From NCBI RefSeq assembly GCF_000224065.1, contig NZ_AFWT01000006.1, forward strand, positions 1-64,000: 64,000 nt of DNA, read 5' to 3'. This DNA comes from Thiorhodococcus drewsii AZ1. GTDB taxonomy: Bacteria; Pseudomonadota; Gammaproteobacteria; Chromatiales; Chromatiaceae. Made by a program: the position numbers and the translations under genes. Positions 1-9,297 of the stretch are shown one piece after another (position 1 is the first letter of the stretch; the number at the start of each line of letters is the position of its first letter). The notes below the pieces were generated by a model. That model was not told where the DNA came from, did not search any database, and saw nothing but the letters and a program-made list of their open reading frames with translations.

Positions 1-208
1 TCTGATCATCCGCAGGTTTGCGCCCCCGTTTGGTCTCGAACAGCGTGCCGGCGTGCTCCAAGATCTCCTTCTTCCATTGCCCAACTTGAACCGGGTGCAC
101 ACCGTGCTCCTGGCCAATCTCGTTGACGGTTTTCACCCCACGGATGGCCTCCAAGGCCACTTTGGCTTTGAACGCGGCGGCGTAGGTTTTGCGCTTTGCT
201 TCACCCAT
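1..208 (-). CDS. IS3-family transposase OrfA, N-terminal part (cut by window edge)
   Basis: Reading the minus strand from the ATG at 208 gives 69 codons without a stop, beginning MGEAKRKTYAAAFKAKVALE and continuing with a helix-turn-helix (VNEIGQEHGVHPVQVGQWKK). This is the usual start of an IS3-family OrfA, the small DNA-binding subunit that is fused by frameshifting to the DDE subunit OrfB. The rest of OrfA and all of OrfB lie beyond the left edge. The gene sits just inside the terminal sequence of the element, which ends near 269. Family assignment is confident; the subgroup is not determinable from this fragment. Confidence 0.85.
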   Translation of the reverse strand, partial: MGEAKRKTYAAAFKAKVALEAIRGVKTVNEIGQEHGVHPVQVGQWKKEILEHAGTLFETKRGRKPADDQ

Positions 209-269
209 TGTGATCAACCCTTTCGTGCCGGCCTGACAACTTAAATGACTGTCCGATTTTTAGGGTCCA
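1..269 (-). mobile_element. IS3-type insertion sequence, one end only
   Basis: The element contains the OrfA start at 208 and ends near 269. Read on the minus strand the end begins TGGACCCTAAAAATCGGACA, which has the TG... start typical of IS3-family inverted repeats. The boundary coincides with the point where the neighbouring IS5-type transposase frame is lost, so this element appears to have inserted into that gene. The other end is outside the window, so the duplicated target cannot be seen. Confidence 0.7.
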
Positions 270-899
270 CTTTACGCTTCCAACACATCAAGCACCCGCT
301 CATTCGCATCATAGGCCTTGTCCGCGAGCAGTGCTTCGACCTCCAGATCGACCAGCAAGTGATCGGCACCGACCAAATCCGAGGCCTGTCCTCCCGTTAG
401 ATAAAAACCCGTCGGATTACCTAAGGCATCGGTTCGAGCATGAATCTTCGTGCTCAATCCGCCTTTGCTGCGCCCGATGGCTTGCTCTCCTTTTTTTGGG
501 AGCTCCTGCACTGTGTTGATGAGCGCGCACGATGGTGCTGTCGAGCATGGCGTATTCGTTGTCTGCATCTGCGCCCAGAATCTCGAACACGTGCTGCCAG
601 ACACCACGCCGTGCCCAGCGCGAGAAACGGGTGTGCACGACGCGAAAATCACCAAACCGTGCCGGCAGATCGCGCCACGGAATGCCCGTGCGATAGCGGT
701 AAATAACCGCCTCGACAAACAAGCGATTATCGCGGGCGGTGACACCAACGTGGCCAGGGCGCCCTGGCAACAGGTCTTTGATGCGCTCCCATTGGTCATC
801 GCGCAGGGCATGGCGGCGTTGTGCGATCTCGGCTCTCCTCAATGTTTCGATCATGATGGACGAGAATCATGGCACGATCGAGGAATTGATGACACGCCC
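270..899 (-). mobile_element. IS5-family (IS427-like) element, 3' part removed by the IS3 element
   Basis: The segment carries a two-frame IS5-type transposase and its left end. On the minus strand the terminus reads GGGCGTGTCATCAATTCC, and it is flanked by CTAG at about 899-903, a target of the kind used by IS5-group elements. The right part, including the last third of the transposase, is missing because the IS3-type element begins at 269. The exact outer boundary is estimated by eye. Confidence 0.6.
271..854 (-). pseudogene. IS5-family transposase, two reading frames, C-terminus truncated
   Basis: The first frame (854 down to about 490) encodes the N-terminal half: DQWERIKDLLPG, YRYRTGIPWRDLPARFG, and the catalytic-core segment LDSTIVRAHQHSAGA. 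At a run of seven A residues (plus-strand T run 491-497) the continuation GRSKGGLSTKIHARTD ... LLADKAYDAN lies in the +1 frame and runs to 272. A-run frameshifting is common in IS427-type elements, but a single-base indel would look the same. The protein then stops at the IS3 junction after VLDVLEA, losing the usual C-terminal third with the last catalytic residue. It is therefore unlikely to be active. Confidence 0.75.
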
Positions 900-904
900 T
901 AGAT

Positions 905-2059
905 CTATCCCAAGCCAATTCCGATGCGACACTCACCAATGCTCGAGGCGACGAATCTCGGCTCGGGATCGGCGCAGATGATGGGCAGGGAGCACGCGAG
1001 CCGCAACAGCAAGACGACCGCGGCAGCATCCGTCGTGCGGTCGGCGAGATCCCCAATCTTGGCGCGGCTCAGCATGAGCAGTGTGGCATCGCGCGTGACG
1101 ACGGCATCGGCCGAGCGCGGCCCCGGATCGACGAAGGCCGTCTCACCGAAATAGCCGCCAGGGCCGATGCTGCTCAACCGCTTGTAATGGTAGACACCAC
1201 TCGGCAGACGCAAGTCCACAACACCGCGAATGACGAAATAGATGGCATCGCCGGAATCTCCCACCCGAAACGGCCTGGCCTTGCGCGGCAGTTGCAATTC
1301 TTGCATCAAGGGTCGCAGCGTCTCCAGCACAGTGGCATCGATCCCGCAAAAGAGCGCGTTGTCTTCGATCGCGACGCACGCATCGATCGGCGCTGGCGGC
1401 CTGCCCAGCTCGGTCAAGAGCATATCCTCCGCGGCTTCCAACGCCTTGTCCGTGCTCTTGAAGCTGGTCTTGATCTCGGCCTGGACGTAGCCAGGAGCGA
1501 AGGAGCGCAGGAGCTTGTCCATCTTGCGTGCATGCGCCGCGCCACGGTGAATGTTCGCGAATAACATGTACCCGCCGTAACTGCGCAGGCGTAGCTTCAT
1601 CTGGCGAAAAAGATCAAGCGCTGTCAGGTCGATGGATTGCACGCGGCGCATATTGACGACGATCCAGACGGGGCGCTCCAGCAGCGTGGCAAGCTCGGTG
1701 AAGAGACGATCGACCGTGCCGAAGAACAAGTGCCCGCGCAGCTCGATGTAGACGATACGATCGCCGTGCTCGTCGAGCAGTGCGAGGTCCTCCTCGCTGC
1801 GCAAGCCCATCGAGCGCACCGCGCGCCCTGTGCTGCGGCTGTGGATGGTTTGGGCACGAATCTGATCGCGAAGAAAGAGCAGCACCGCCCCAAGCGCACC
1901 GGCGCCGACACCGATGATCAAGTCGAAGGACAGCGTGCAAGCGATGACCAGGAGCGCCAAGATGCCGTCGATGCGGGTGCGGGAGCGCCGCAGCCACAGC
2001 AGCACCCGCCACTCCAGAGCGCGGGCCGAGGAAGGAAAATCGCTGACGTATCGGCTCAA
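905..2059 (-). pseudogene. SulP-type transporter remnant: last membrane helices, STAS domain and cyclic-nucleotide-binding domain
   Basis: The 384 codons begin with two hydrophobic stretches (about residues 30-67) that match the end of a SulP anion-transporter membrane domain. A STAS domain follows (about 90-210; VYIELRGHLFFGTVDRLF ... RVQSIDLTALDLF), then a cNMP-binding domain (about 225-350; GDSGDAIYFVIRGVVDLRL and IGPGGYFGETAFVDPGPRSA). Full-length SulP-STAS-cNMP proteins carry ten or more helices upstream. Here an in-frame stop (TAA, 2074-2072) lies just above the only usable start, a TTG at 2059, so the transporter portion is gone. The 3' end abuts the IS5-type element. A residual soluble regulator cannot be excluded, but truncation is the simplest reading. 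Confidence 0.75.
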
Positions 2060-2235
2060 AACGCGTCCGATTTAAGCTCCCGCCGTCGCCAAAACGGACC
2101 GATCTGCGTCGACACCTTTAGGTCTTGGCCGGGGATGAGGGTAGCCGCCTCACTACGGCGGTCGGGGACAGCGATGCCGATGTGTCGCTGCGGGGATTTC
2201 GGCTCACCAAACCTTGCCCCCTACCGAGGAACCAC

Positions 2236-2267
2236 TTGACCCTGTAGTCGACTACAGGGTCTAGACT
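2236..2267 (+). promoter_or_regulatory. MerR-family promoter/operator for the copper operon
   Basis: A -35 element TTGACC (2236-2241) and a -10 element TAGACT (2262-2267) are separated by 20 bp, the over-long spacing typical of MerR-family promoters that the regulator untwists. Between them lies a perfect 22-bp inverted repeat with half-site ACCCTGTAGTC (2239-2249) and its complement (2250-2260). The site is 59 bp upstream of the regulator gene, so it probably drives the regulator, copA and copZ together. Confidence 0.88.
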
Positions 2268-2325
2268 TTTCGCGACACACTCATGGCCCTCCGCGCCGAG
2301 CCAGCGCAATCACGAGGTATCGACG

Positions 2326-2736
2326 ATGCATCCACTGACCATCGGCAAGCTCGCCAAGCAGGCCGACCTGAGCGTGGAGACGCTGCGCTACTACGAGCGG
2401 CTTGGACTCATCGCGCCGCAACAGCGCAGCGAGGCCGGCTATCGGCTCTATGAACCGGGCATCGTGCGGCGGCTGCGCTTCATCCGCCGCGCCCAGGCGC
2501 TCGGCTTCTCGCTCGGCGAGATCGCGGAGCTGTTGGCGCTCAGCGGCGACCCGGCCGCGAGCGCCGGCGAGGTCAAGGCGCTGACGCAGGCCAAGATCGC
2601 AGATATCGAGCAGCGCATCCGCGACCTCGAACGCATGCGCGAGGCCCTGGCCGGGCTCGCCGAGCACTGCCCCGGCCACCGTGCGACGACGGTTGACTGC
2701 CCGATTCTCGGCGCCCTGAACGGAGAGGATCAATGA
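2326..2736 (+). CDS. cueR: MerR-family copper-responsive regulator, CueR-like
   Basis: The 136-aa protein has the MerR winged-helix N-terminus ([26 protein letters not shown], here described by its key residues), a dimerisation helix (about residues 82-112) and a C-terminal metal loop [13 protein letters not shown]. Two cysteines in a CxG...DCPI loop resemble CueR. The position that carries Cys in the divalent-metal sensors (ZntR/PbrR, before the long helix) has no Cys here, which favours a monovalent Cu(I)/Ag(I) sensor. The loop is two residues longer than in E. coli CueR. The stop overlaps the copA start by 4 bp (ATGA), giving translational coupling. The gene lies behind the MerR-type promoter at 2236-2267. 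Confidence 0.85.
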   Translation: MHPLTIGKLAKQADLSVETLRYYERLGLIAPQQRSEAGYRLYEPGIVRRLRFIRRAQALGFSLGEIAELLALSGDPAASAGEVKALTQAKIADIEQRIRDLERMREALAGLAEHCPGHRATTVDCPILGALNGEDQ

Positions 2737-5306
2737 CCACCAATACGGCCCCGCCGGCCGCAGCCGGCACCGAGACCTCCAAACAGGCCCAGCTGAAGCC
2801 GCTCGAACTCAGCGTCCAGGGCATGACCTGCGCGTCCTGCTCGTCGCGCGTCGAACGCGTCCTGGGGAAGCTGCCCGGGGTCTCCGAGGCGAGCGTCAAT
2901 CTGGCGACCGAGCGGGCGAGTCTGCGCTTCGATCCGGCCGCGCTCCAGCCCGAAACCATCGTCCAGACCATCACCGAGGCCGGCTATACGCCGGTCATCG
3001 AGGAACACGAGATCGGCGTCGGCGGCATGACCTGCGCGGCATGCTCCGCGCGGGTCGAGCGCGCCTTGGGGAAACTGCCGGGCGTCGTGCAAGCCAGCGT
3101 CAATCTCGCGACCGAGCGCGCCACGGTGCGCTATCTGCGGGAAATGCTGAGCCCGGCCGGGATCGCGCAGACGATCGCCGAGGCCGGTTACGAGCCCCGT
3201 CCGCTGAACGATGAAGGCGTTGGCGCGGAGGCCGAGGACGCCCATCAGGACCAGCGCCGCGCGATGCGCCGCGACCTCTGGCTGGCCGTCGCTCTGACCC
3301 TGCCGGTCCTGGTGCTCTCGATGGGTGCGGACATGATCCCGGGCCTCGCCCAACGACTGGGCGCGATCGCTCCGATGACGGTCTGGAATGGGGTGCAGGC
3401 GCTACTCACCACGGCCGTGCTGCTCGGCCCCGGCCGCCGTTTCTTCCGCCCCGGTCTGATCGCCTTCCGGCACCTGTCGCCGGACATGAACAGCCTGGTG
3501 ATGACCGGCACCAGCGCCGCCTGGGCCTACAGCCTCGCCGTGGTGCTCGCGCCGTCCCTCTTCCCGCCCGAGGCGCGCAATGTCTATTTCGACTCGGCGG
3601 CCGTCATCATCACGGTCATCCTCTTCGGCAAGTACCTCGAGGAACTGGCGAAGGGCCGCACCTCGAGCGCGATCAAGAAGCTCATCGGGCTGCAGGCCAA
3701 GACCGCGCGCGTGCTGCGCGACGGCACCGAGGTCGAGGTGCCGGTCGCGCAAGTACATGCCGGCGAGCTCTTGGTCGTGCGGCCCGGCGAGCGCATCCCG
3801 GTCGACGGCGAGGTCCGCGAGGGCAGCAGCCACGTCGACGAATCCATGCTGACCGGCGAGCCGCTGCCGGTGGCCAAGCACGCCGGTGACAGGGTCGTCG
3901 GCGCGACCATCAACCAGCACGGGGCGCTGCGGATCACGGCAACCCAGGTCGGCCGCGACACCGTGCTGGCCCAGATCGTCCGTCTGGTCGAGCGCGCCCA
4001 GGGGTCCAAGCTGCCGATCCAGGGGCTGGCGGACCGCGTGGTGCGCGTCTTCACGCCGCTGGTCCTGCTGACCGCGACCATCACCTTCCTCGTCTGGCTG
4101 ACCCTCGGCCCGCCGCCGGCGATCACGCTGGCACTGGTCAGCGCCGTCTCCGTCCTCGTGGTCGCCTGCCCCTGCGCCATGGGACTCGCCACACCGGCCG
4201 CCATTATGGTCGGCTCCGGACGCGCCGCCGAGCTGGGCGTGCTCTACCGCAAGGGCGAAGCCCTGGAGACGCTCTCCCATGTGGATACGGTCGTCTTCGA
4301 CAAGACCGGCACCCTGACCGAGGGCCGCCCGCGCCTGACCGACCTCGAGGCCGTCGACGGCGATACCGCCTCCGCCCTGGCGCTCGCCGCCGCGCTGGAG
4401 ACGCACAGCGAGCATCCGCTCGGTGCCGCCATCGTCGCGGCCGCGAAGGAGCAGGGACTCGAGCTGGCGGACGTCGAGGACTTCCAGGCCCTGCCCGGCT
4501 ACGGGGTGCAGGGCCGCGTGAATGGCCGGAGCGTTCAACTCGGCGCCGAGCGTCTGCTGCGGCGCGAGCAGATCCCCACCGAGGCGCTGGAGCGACAGGC
4601 CGAGCGTCTGGCCGCCGCCGGGCGCACCCCGATCTATCTCGCCGTCGACGGCGAGGCACGGGCGCTGCTCGCGGTTGCGGATCCGCTGAAAGCCCAGGCG
4701 CCCGCGCTGATCCAGGCATTGCGCAAGCGCGGTCTGCGGGTGGCGATGATCACCGGCGACGCGCAGCGCACGGCCGAGGCGATCGCGCGCCAGGCGGGCA
4801 TCGAGGAGATCAAGGCCCAGGTGCTGCCGGACGGCAAGGCGGCGGCCGTGCAGGAACTGCAGCGCGCCGGACGGCGCGTAGCCTTCGTCGGCGACGGCAT
4901 CAACGATGCGCCCGCGCTCGCCCAGGCCGAGGTCGGCATCGCCGTCGGCAGCGGCACCGACATCGCCATCGAGGCGGCGGACGTCACCCTGACCCGCAAC
5001 GACCTCGGCGGCGTGGTCACCGCGCTCGACGTGGCGCGCCGCACGCTGCGCACCATTCGCGGCAACCTCTTCTGGGCCTTCTTCTACAACATCCTGCTCA
5101 TCCCGCTCGCCGCCGGCGTCTTCTACCCGGCGCTCGGGCTGCACCTCCACCCCATGATCGCCGGGGTGGCGATGGGGTTCTCCAGCCTCTTCGTCGTCTC
5201 CAACAGCTTGCGGCTGCGTCGGTTGAGGCCGGTCGCGCTGGCGGAGCGGGCCGAGTCGGGGCCAGACGAGACGCTCGCAGACCCGATGATCCCGTCCGCC
5301 TCCTGA
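2733..5306 (+). CDS. copA: Copper-exporting P1B-type ATPase with two N-terminal metal-binding domains
   Basis: This 857-aa inner-membrane pump would export Cu(I) from the cytoplasm with ATP. Two heavy-metal-associated domains carry GMTCASC (about residues 29-35) and GMTCAAC (about 97-103). The transmembrane metal site CPC lies near residue 478 ([12 protein letters not shown]). The phosphorylation motif DKTGTLTEG starts near residue 523, and the hinge motif [12 protein letters not shown] near residue 718. All are intact. The start ATG overlaps the end of the regulator gene, and the chaperone gene copZ follows after 54 bp. Length and motif order are normal for bacterial CopA. Confidence 0.95.
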   Translation: MTTNTAPPAAAGTETSKQAQLKPLELSVQGMTCASCSSRVERVLGKLPGVSEASVNLATERASLRFDPAALQPETIVQTITEAGYTPVIEEHEIGVGGMTCAACSARVERALGKLPGVVQASVNLATERATVRYLREMLSPAGIAQTIAEAGYEPRPLNDEGVGAEAEDAHQDQRRAMRRDLWLAVALTLPVLVLSMGADMIPGLAQRLGAIAPMTVWNGVQALLTTAVLLGPGRRFFRPGLIAFRHLSPDMNSLVMTGTSAAWAYSLAVVLAPSLFPPEARNVYFDSAAVIITVILFGKYLEELAKGRTSSAIKKLIGLQAKTARVLRDGTEVEVPVAQVHAGELLVVRPGERIPVDGEVREGSSHVDESMLTGEPLPVAKHAGDRVVGATINQHGALRITATQVGRDTVLAQIVRLVERAQGSKLPIQGLADRVVRVFTPLVLLTATITFLVWLTLGPPPAITLALVSAVSVLVVACPCAMGLATPAAIMVGSGRAAELGVLYRKGEALETLSHVDTVVFDKTGTLTEGRPRLTDLEAVDGDTASALALAAALETHSEHPLGAAIVAAAKEQGLELADVEDFQALPGYGVQGRVNGRSVQLGAERLLRREQIPTEALERQAERLAAAGRTPIYLAVDGEARALLAVADPLKAQAPALIQALRKRGLRVAMITGDAQRTAEAIARQAGIEEIKAQVLPDGKAAAVQELQRAGRRVAFVGDGINDAPALAQAEVGIAVGSGTDIAIEAADVTLTRNDLGGVVTALDVARRTLRTIRGNLFWAFFYNILLIPLAAGVFYPALGLHLHPMIAGVAMGFSSLFVVSNSLRLRRLRPVALAERAESGPDETLADPMIPSAS

Positions 5307-5360
5307 CCGGCGGTGCCGTCAAAAATCTGATATTCCACACGAACCATAGAGAGACATGCC

Positions 5361-5561
5361 ATGAAAACGACGATCCAAGTCACAGGAATGAGCTGCATGC
5401 ACTGCGTCGGCGCCGTGACCAAGGCGCTGCAGCAGGTGCCCGGCGTGGACCAGGCCGAGGTCAGCCTCGAGGACAAGCAGGCCATCGTCACCGGCAGAGC
5501 CGATCCCGAGGCGCTGATCGCCGCCATCAAGGAGGAAGGCTTTGCAGCGGAAGTGATCTAA
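5361..5561 (+). CDS. copZ: Copper chaperone, CopZ-type HMA-domain protein
   Basis: This 66-aa protein is a single heavy-metal-associated domain with a GMSCMHC metal-binding motif near residues 9-15 and the ferredoxin-like pattern expected for CopZ. It would shuttle Cu(I) in the cytoplasm, handing it to CopA and possibly to the CueR-like sensor. A clear ribosome binding site (AGAGAG) precedes the start. It is the last gene of the regulator-copA-copZ unit; the next gene downstream is on the opposite strand and convergent. Confidence 0.9.
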   Translation: MKTTIQVTGMSCMHCVGAVTKALQQVPGVDQAEVSLEDKQAIVTGRADPEALIAAIKEEGFAAEVI

Positions 5562-5580
5562 CGCGCGTACACAGGTCGCA

Positions 5581-6354
5581 TCAAGCTCCATACGTCTCGA
5601 AGAAGAAATAGCCGGTGATCGCTACGCTCGCCACGAGGACGAAGGTCCTCACCTGTGCCTGCGGGAGTTTGCGCGATAGATGGGCTGCGGCGTAGCCACC
5701 CGCGAGCGTGCCGAGCAAAACAAGGACCCCTTCCCGCCACGCGATCGCGCCTTCCCAGACGAAGAGCGCGATGGCGATGATTGAGACGGCGGATGAGGCC
5801 AAGAGTTTGAGGCCGTTCATGGTGTTGATGTTGGTGTGTCCGGCCAGGACAAGGTAGCTGAGGATAATGATGCCCAGGCCAGCGTTGAAGAATCCGCCGT
5901 AGATGCAGACCGCGAGCAGCATGAACTGCTGAAGGATACGGCCAAGGCTTGAGGCATGGCGGTGACGAGCGGCGACCGCCTTGAAGACGCCGTTGAGCCT
6001 GCCGCCGAAGGCGAACAGTAAGGTCGCGATGAGCATGAGCCAGGGGATCGCCTCGCGGAAGCGTGCTTCCGGCGTCTGCATCAGTAGCCAGGCGCCGAGG
6101 ATTCCTCCGGCGAGGCTCATGACCAACAGCCCCGCGAGGGCCGCCTTTTCCGCTCGGAGATCCTCGCGGAAGGCGAGCGTACCGCTCAGGTAGCCGGCAC
6201 AGGATGCAAAGGTATTGGTGGCATTGGCGCTGATGGGCGGTACGCCGGCCCAGAGGAGCGCGGGAAAGGTGATGAAGCTGCCTCCTCCCGCGATCGAGTT
6301 GAGGACACCACCGAGGAAGCCGGCGCCGAGTAGGAAAAAGACATCGAAAGACAT
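5581..6354 (-). CDS. TauE/SafE-family membrane protein (probable sulfur-anion exporter)
   Basis: The protein of 257 aa is almost entirely hydrophobic, with about eight predicted membrane segments. The N-terminal signature FLGGVLNSIAGGGSFITFPA and the later FNAGLGIIILSYLVLAGHTN are typical of the TauE/SafE (DUF81) family, whose members are proposed to export sulfite, sulfoacetate or related anions. The start at 6354 is chosen because it gives MSFDVFFLLGAG directly after GGAG; the open frame extends 29 codons further without support. In a sulfide oxidiser a sulfite-exporting role would make sense, but the substrate is not shown by sequence. Confidence 0.85.
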   Translation of the reverse strand: MSFDVFFLLGAGFLGGVLNSIAGGGSFITFPALLWAGVPPISANATNTFASCAGYLSGTLAFREDLRAEKAALAGLLVMSLAGGILGAWLLMQTPEARFREAIPWLMLIATLLFAFGGRLNGVFKAVAARHRHASSLGRILQQFMLLAVCIYGGFFNAGLGIIILSYLVLAGHTNINTMNGLKLLASSAVSIIAIALFVWEGAIAWREGVLVLLGTLAGGYAAAHLSRKLPQAQVRTFVLVASVAITGYFFFETYGA

Positions 6355-6376
6355 GGAGCTCCGTAGTGCCACGCGA

Positions 6377-6935
6377 TCAGGCCGTGCGCAGATTGACGCC
6401 GGTCCCGGGGTGGAAGAGATGCAGGCCGGATAGATCGACACCCAACCCCAGGGTTTGGCCTGTCTGAATCGGGTCGTTCGGATCCAGGCGCACGATCAGC
6501 CGTGAGGCACCCGCCGAGACGTTCAGCCCGACAGTGACGAGGGCTGGTGGAGACTCGATCCGAACCCTTCCCAGGTCCAGGAGTACGGAGAGTCCCTGCA
6601 TCTCGGCGATCTGACTCACGCGCGACTCGGTCTCCTCGGCCGGCACCTTCGCCAGCTTGAGCGAAAAGGCGATATTCTCACGCACGCTCATGTGCGGGTA
6701 GATGGCATAGCTCTGGAAGACCATCGCCATGCCGCGGTCCCTGGGATCCACGCCGCGCATGAACCGACCGTCGACCCGCAGATCGCCACCACTCATCCCC
6801 TCCAGACCCACGATCATCTTGAGCAGGGTCGACTTGCCGCACCCCGAAACCCAACCAGGACGAAGAGCTCGCCGTCGCGAACGGTGACGGTCGCGTCCCG
6901 CACGGCGGTGATGCCGTCGGCAGACCGCCAGTCAC
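6377..6935 (-). pseudogene. Degenerate, internally deleted copy of a CUT1-type ABC transporter ATPase
   Basis: The segment matches the intact ATPase gene at 9298-10446 at both ends. The N-terminal part includes IVGLEGMSGGDLRVDGR and YAIYPHMSVRENIAF; the C-terminal part includes LHLFHPGTGV. Around 6840 one base is missing relative to the intact gene, which breaks the frame through the Walker A loop. Between the two halves (near 6565-6580) about 560 bp are deleted, removing the LSGGQ signature, Walker B and the switch histidine. The deletion joins at TCCAGG, a sequence present at both corresponding places in the intact gene. The divergence from the intact copy suggests an older duplication, not a recent one. 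Confidence 0.85.
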
Positions 6936-7250
6936 GGCGAATGCCTCCGGGTCATTGAACGAACACAAAAAGACCACAATAAACCACATCGCCAATCCAT
7001 GAACCGAGCGAGAGGAACTCGCCGGACGATCCGATTCGTGGCAACTCGAGCATCGTAGCGCCAGGTAAAAACACTCCCATTCAACGGCCTAGAAAAAAAG
7101 ATCCGTTTTTTCTCCCCATAACGGATTCACGAACAGATCCGACAGGCGACTGGAGACATTGGGTTCCGCGCGTATCTTCCGGCCCGATGCATTCAACAAA
7201 ACGCATACGCCGCGCTGATTTCGACCACGAAGTAGACCCAGGAATTCGAG
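6936..7250. other. Intergenic region upstream of the chemoreceptor
   Basis: No convincing gene is seen in these 315 bases. They contain an AT-rich hairpin with arms AGAAAAAA (7091-7098) and TTTTTTCT (7106-7113) and the putative promoter region of the chemoreceptor. Homology to the intact ABC ATPase stops near the left boundary. Confidence 0.5.
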
Positions 7251-9239
7251 ATGTCCATGTTCAATCATCTGAGCCTGAAGGCCACGCTGATCACCATCCT
7301 TTCGATCGCCTTCGTTTCGCTGATGGCGCTCTCGGGAACCCTGATCACTCAAGATTTCGATCGCTATGCAAAGGCCGAAATCAATGAGCGACTCGTCGAT
7401 TACGCCTATGGGATCGATGACATCGCGCATCATCTCGCGGTCGAGCGGGGTCTCTCGGCAGGCTACATCGGGTCGGGATCCACGACACTGCACCAACGGA
7501 TCCTCGCACAGAGAAAGAAGGCGAATGCGGCCATCGATCGTATCCGCGCTCTGGTCGACGCTCGCGGACTGCCCTACCCGGATCTGGCCAAGGGGGTGGA
7601 CCAGCTCCTCGCTCTGGTCAAGAAACAGGAAATCATTCGCACCCAGGTCGATGCACGCAATGGCACAGGTGCCTTCCAATATTATTCCGACGTCAACGCC
7701 CATGCCGCCGATCTCTTCGTGCGCTTCATTGTCAACGTCGACAACCCGCTGGCGCGTCGACAGCTGCTGATGTCGCTGCACCTTTCCGAGGTCAAGGAGA
7801 AGCTGGGGCAGATCCGCGGCAAGGTGAACGGAATCCTGGCGGCTCAGGAGATCGACCCGGCCGCCAAGCAGGCGTTACGGATCTATGTCTCCGACCTGCA
7901 CCGCGCCGAGAGCCTGTTCGGAACGGTGGCGACGCCCGAATTCGCTGAGCCCTTCGCCACCATCCTGGAATCGGATACGGGGACCAGGATGAAGCAGGTG
8001 CTGAAACGTCTGCTCGATGATAACGGCCACCTGAATCCCTCCGACTACCCGGCCCCGGCCGATTGGTTCAAGACCGCAACCGGCCAGATCGGAAAGGTCA
8101 AATCGGTCATGGACGAGGTCAAGACGATCATCGTCGCCGAGATGGAACAGCACCGCTCCGGGGCGAAGCTGGCGGTGATCACGACCGGCCTGGTCGCCGT
8201 GATCCTGCTGGCCCTTATCGTCGGGATCTCAGTGGCCGTCACGCTCAAGCTCACGCGCAAGATCGAGCGCATCAGATCCACCCTGGACCGCATCACCGAA
8301 ACCCGCGATTTCACGGTCAGTATCGACGACACCTCGAGAGACGAGCTGGGCTCCATCTCGCGCGCGATCGACCGCATGGCCTCGAATCTCGCATCCGTCG
8401 TCGAGCATCTGGTTCAGGGCGTCCAGTTCATGAGCGGCGGTATCCTTCGGCTCGAAAAGGTCTCCAATCAAGTCGATGAGGTGGTCAAGCAGTCGGACAG
8501 CGCACTGCAGGAGATCGCCGAGGCGACTCAAGACCTGACCGACAAGGCGCAGCAGATCCGCCAGGCCGCGAACGAATCCCTTGAAAGCGCACAGGAATTC
8601 AGCGAGCTTTCGGGGCAGGCGCGCGCGATGAACCAGGGCGCCCAGCAATCGATCGAGGATCTGGTGAAGATCAACGACCGCGCCTTCGCCGCGACCGAAA
8701 GCCTCAACGTCAAGACACAGTCCATCGTTCAGATCCTGGACAGCGTCAACGCCATCTCGGAGCAAACGAACCTGCTCGCGCTCAATGCCGCGATCGAGGC
8801 CGCGCGCGCCGGGGAGAGTGGACGCGGATTCGCGGTCGTGGCCGACGAGGTCAGACAGCTGGCGATCCGCAGCAAGGAGGCGACAGGTGAGATCGGACAG
8901 GTCCTCGCCGGCATCAAGAGCGAGGCGGAGCAGCTACAAGGGGTCATGGAAAGCATCCGGGAGACGGGCCAGCAAACCTCGTCGAACAGCGAGCGATCGC
9001 TACGCAATATCGAGAGCCTCCACGAGCAGATCCAGGCGATCCGCGGACAGATGGCGCTGATATCGAGCTCGGCGGAACAACAGAATGCAACCTCCATGAC
9101 GATCTCCGAGGACGTCCAGGAGGTAAAGAAGGAATCGACCGAGATCGCCGGCGCCATGGTCGATCTAGGTTCGCTGATCCGCGAACTCGAATCCTCCCAC
9201 GCGTCCATGTCTGGCGTGGTGAGCCGGTTCGCCCACTGA
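7251..9239 (+). CDS. Methyl-accepting chemotaxis protein with NIT-type sensor domain
   Basis: The 662-aa receptor has a membrane segment at about residues 9-30, then a periplasmic region of about 270 residues beginning [17 protein letters not shown]. That pattern is typical of the nitrate/nitrite-sensing (NIT) domain. A second membrane segment (about 305-332) and a HAMP domain follow. The cytoplasmic signalling tip [19 protein letters not shown] starts near residue 503. It would signal through CheW/CheA to the flagellar motor. No CheR-tethering pentapeptide is seen at the C-terminus, which ends SRFAH. The ligand is predicted only from the domain class. The gene stands alone, with no chemotaxis genes nearby. 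Confidence 0.88.
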   Translation: MSMFNHLSLKATLITILSIAFVSLMALSGTLITQDFDRYAKAEINERLVDYAYGIDDIAHHLAVERGLSAGYIGSGSTTLHQRILAQRKKANAAIDRIRALVDARGLPYPDLAKGVDQLLALVKKQEIIRTQVDARNGTGAFQYYSDVNAHAADLFVRFIVNVDNPLARRQLLMSLHLSEVKEKLGQIRGKVNGILAAQEIDPAAKQALRIYVSDLHRAESLFGTVATPEFAEPFATILESDTGTRMKQVLKRLLDDNGHLNPSDYPAPADWFKTATGQIGKVKSVMDEVKTIIVAEMEQHRSGAKLAVITTGLVAVILLALIVGISVAVTLKLTRKIERIRSTLDRITETRDFTVSIDDTSRDELGSISRAIDRMASNLASVVEHLVQGVQFMSGGILRLEKVSNQVDEVVKQSDSALQEIAEATQDLTDKAQQIRQAANESLESAQEFSELSGQARAMNQGAQQSIEDLVKINDRAFAATESLNVKTQSIVQILDSVNAISEQTNLLALNAAIEAARAGESGRGFAVVADEVRQLAIRSKEATGEIGQVLAGIKSEAEQLQGVMESIRETGQQTSSNSERSLRNIESLHEQIQAIRGQMALISSSAEQQNATSMTISEDVQEVKKESTEIAGAMVDLGSLIRELESSHASMSGVVSRFAH

Positions 9240-9297
9240 TCGGACGACTCGGGGAAGGCGCTCACGAGGAGTCTATCCGGGTATCGAGCGCGATCGA

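Noticed and set aside
3402-5150. Long minus-strand open frame of 582 codons opposite copA
   Set aside because: It lies wholly antisense to a gene with intact P-type ATPase motifs and has the repetitive Arg/Asp/Gln-rich composition of a GC-rich antisense shadow.
7091-7113. AT-rich hairpin taken as a terminator
   Set aside because: The arms are almost pure A and T, and no gene ends next to it in a way that needs a terminator. It may equally be part of the chemoreceptor promoter.
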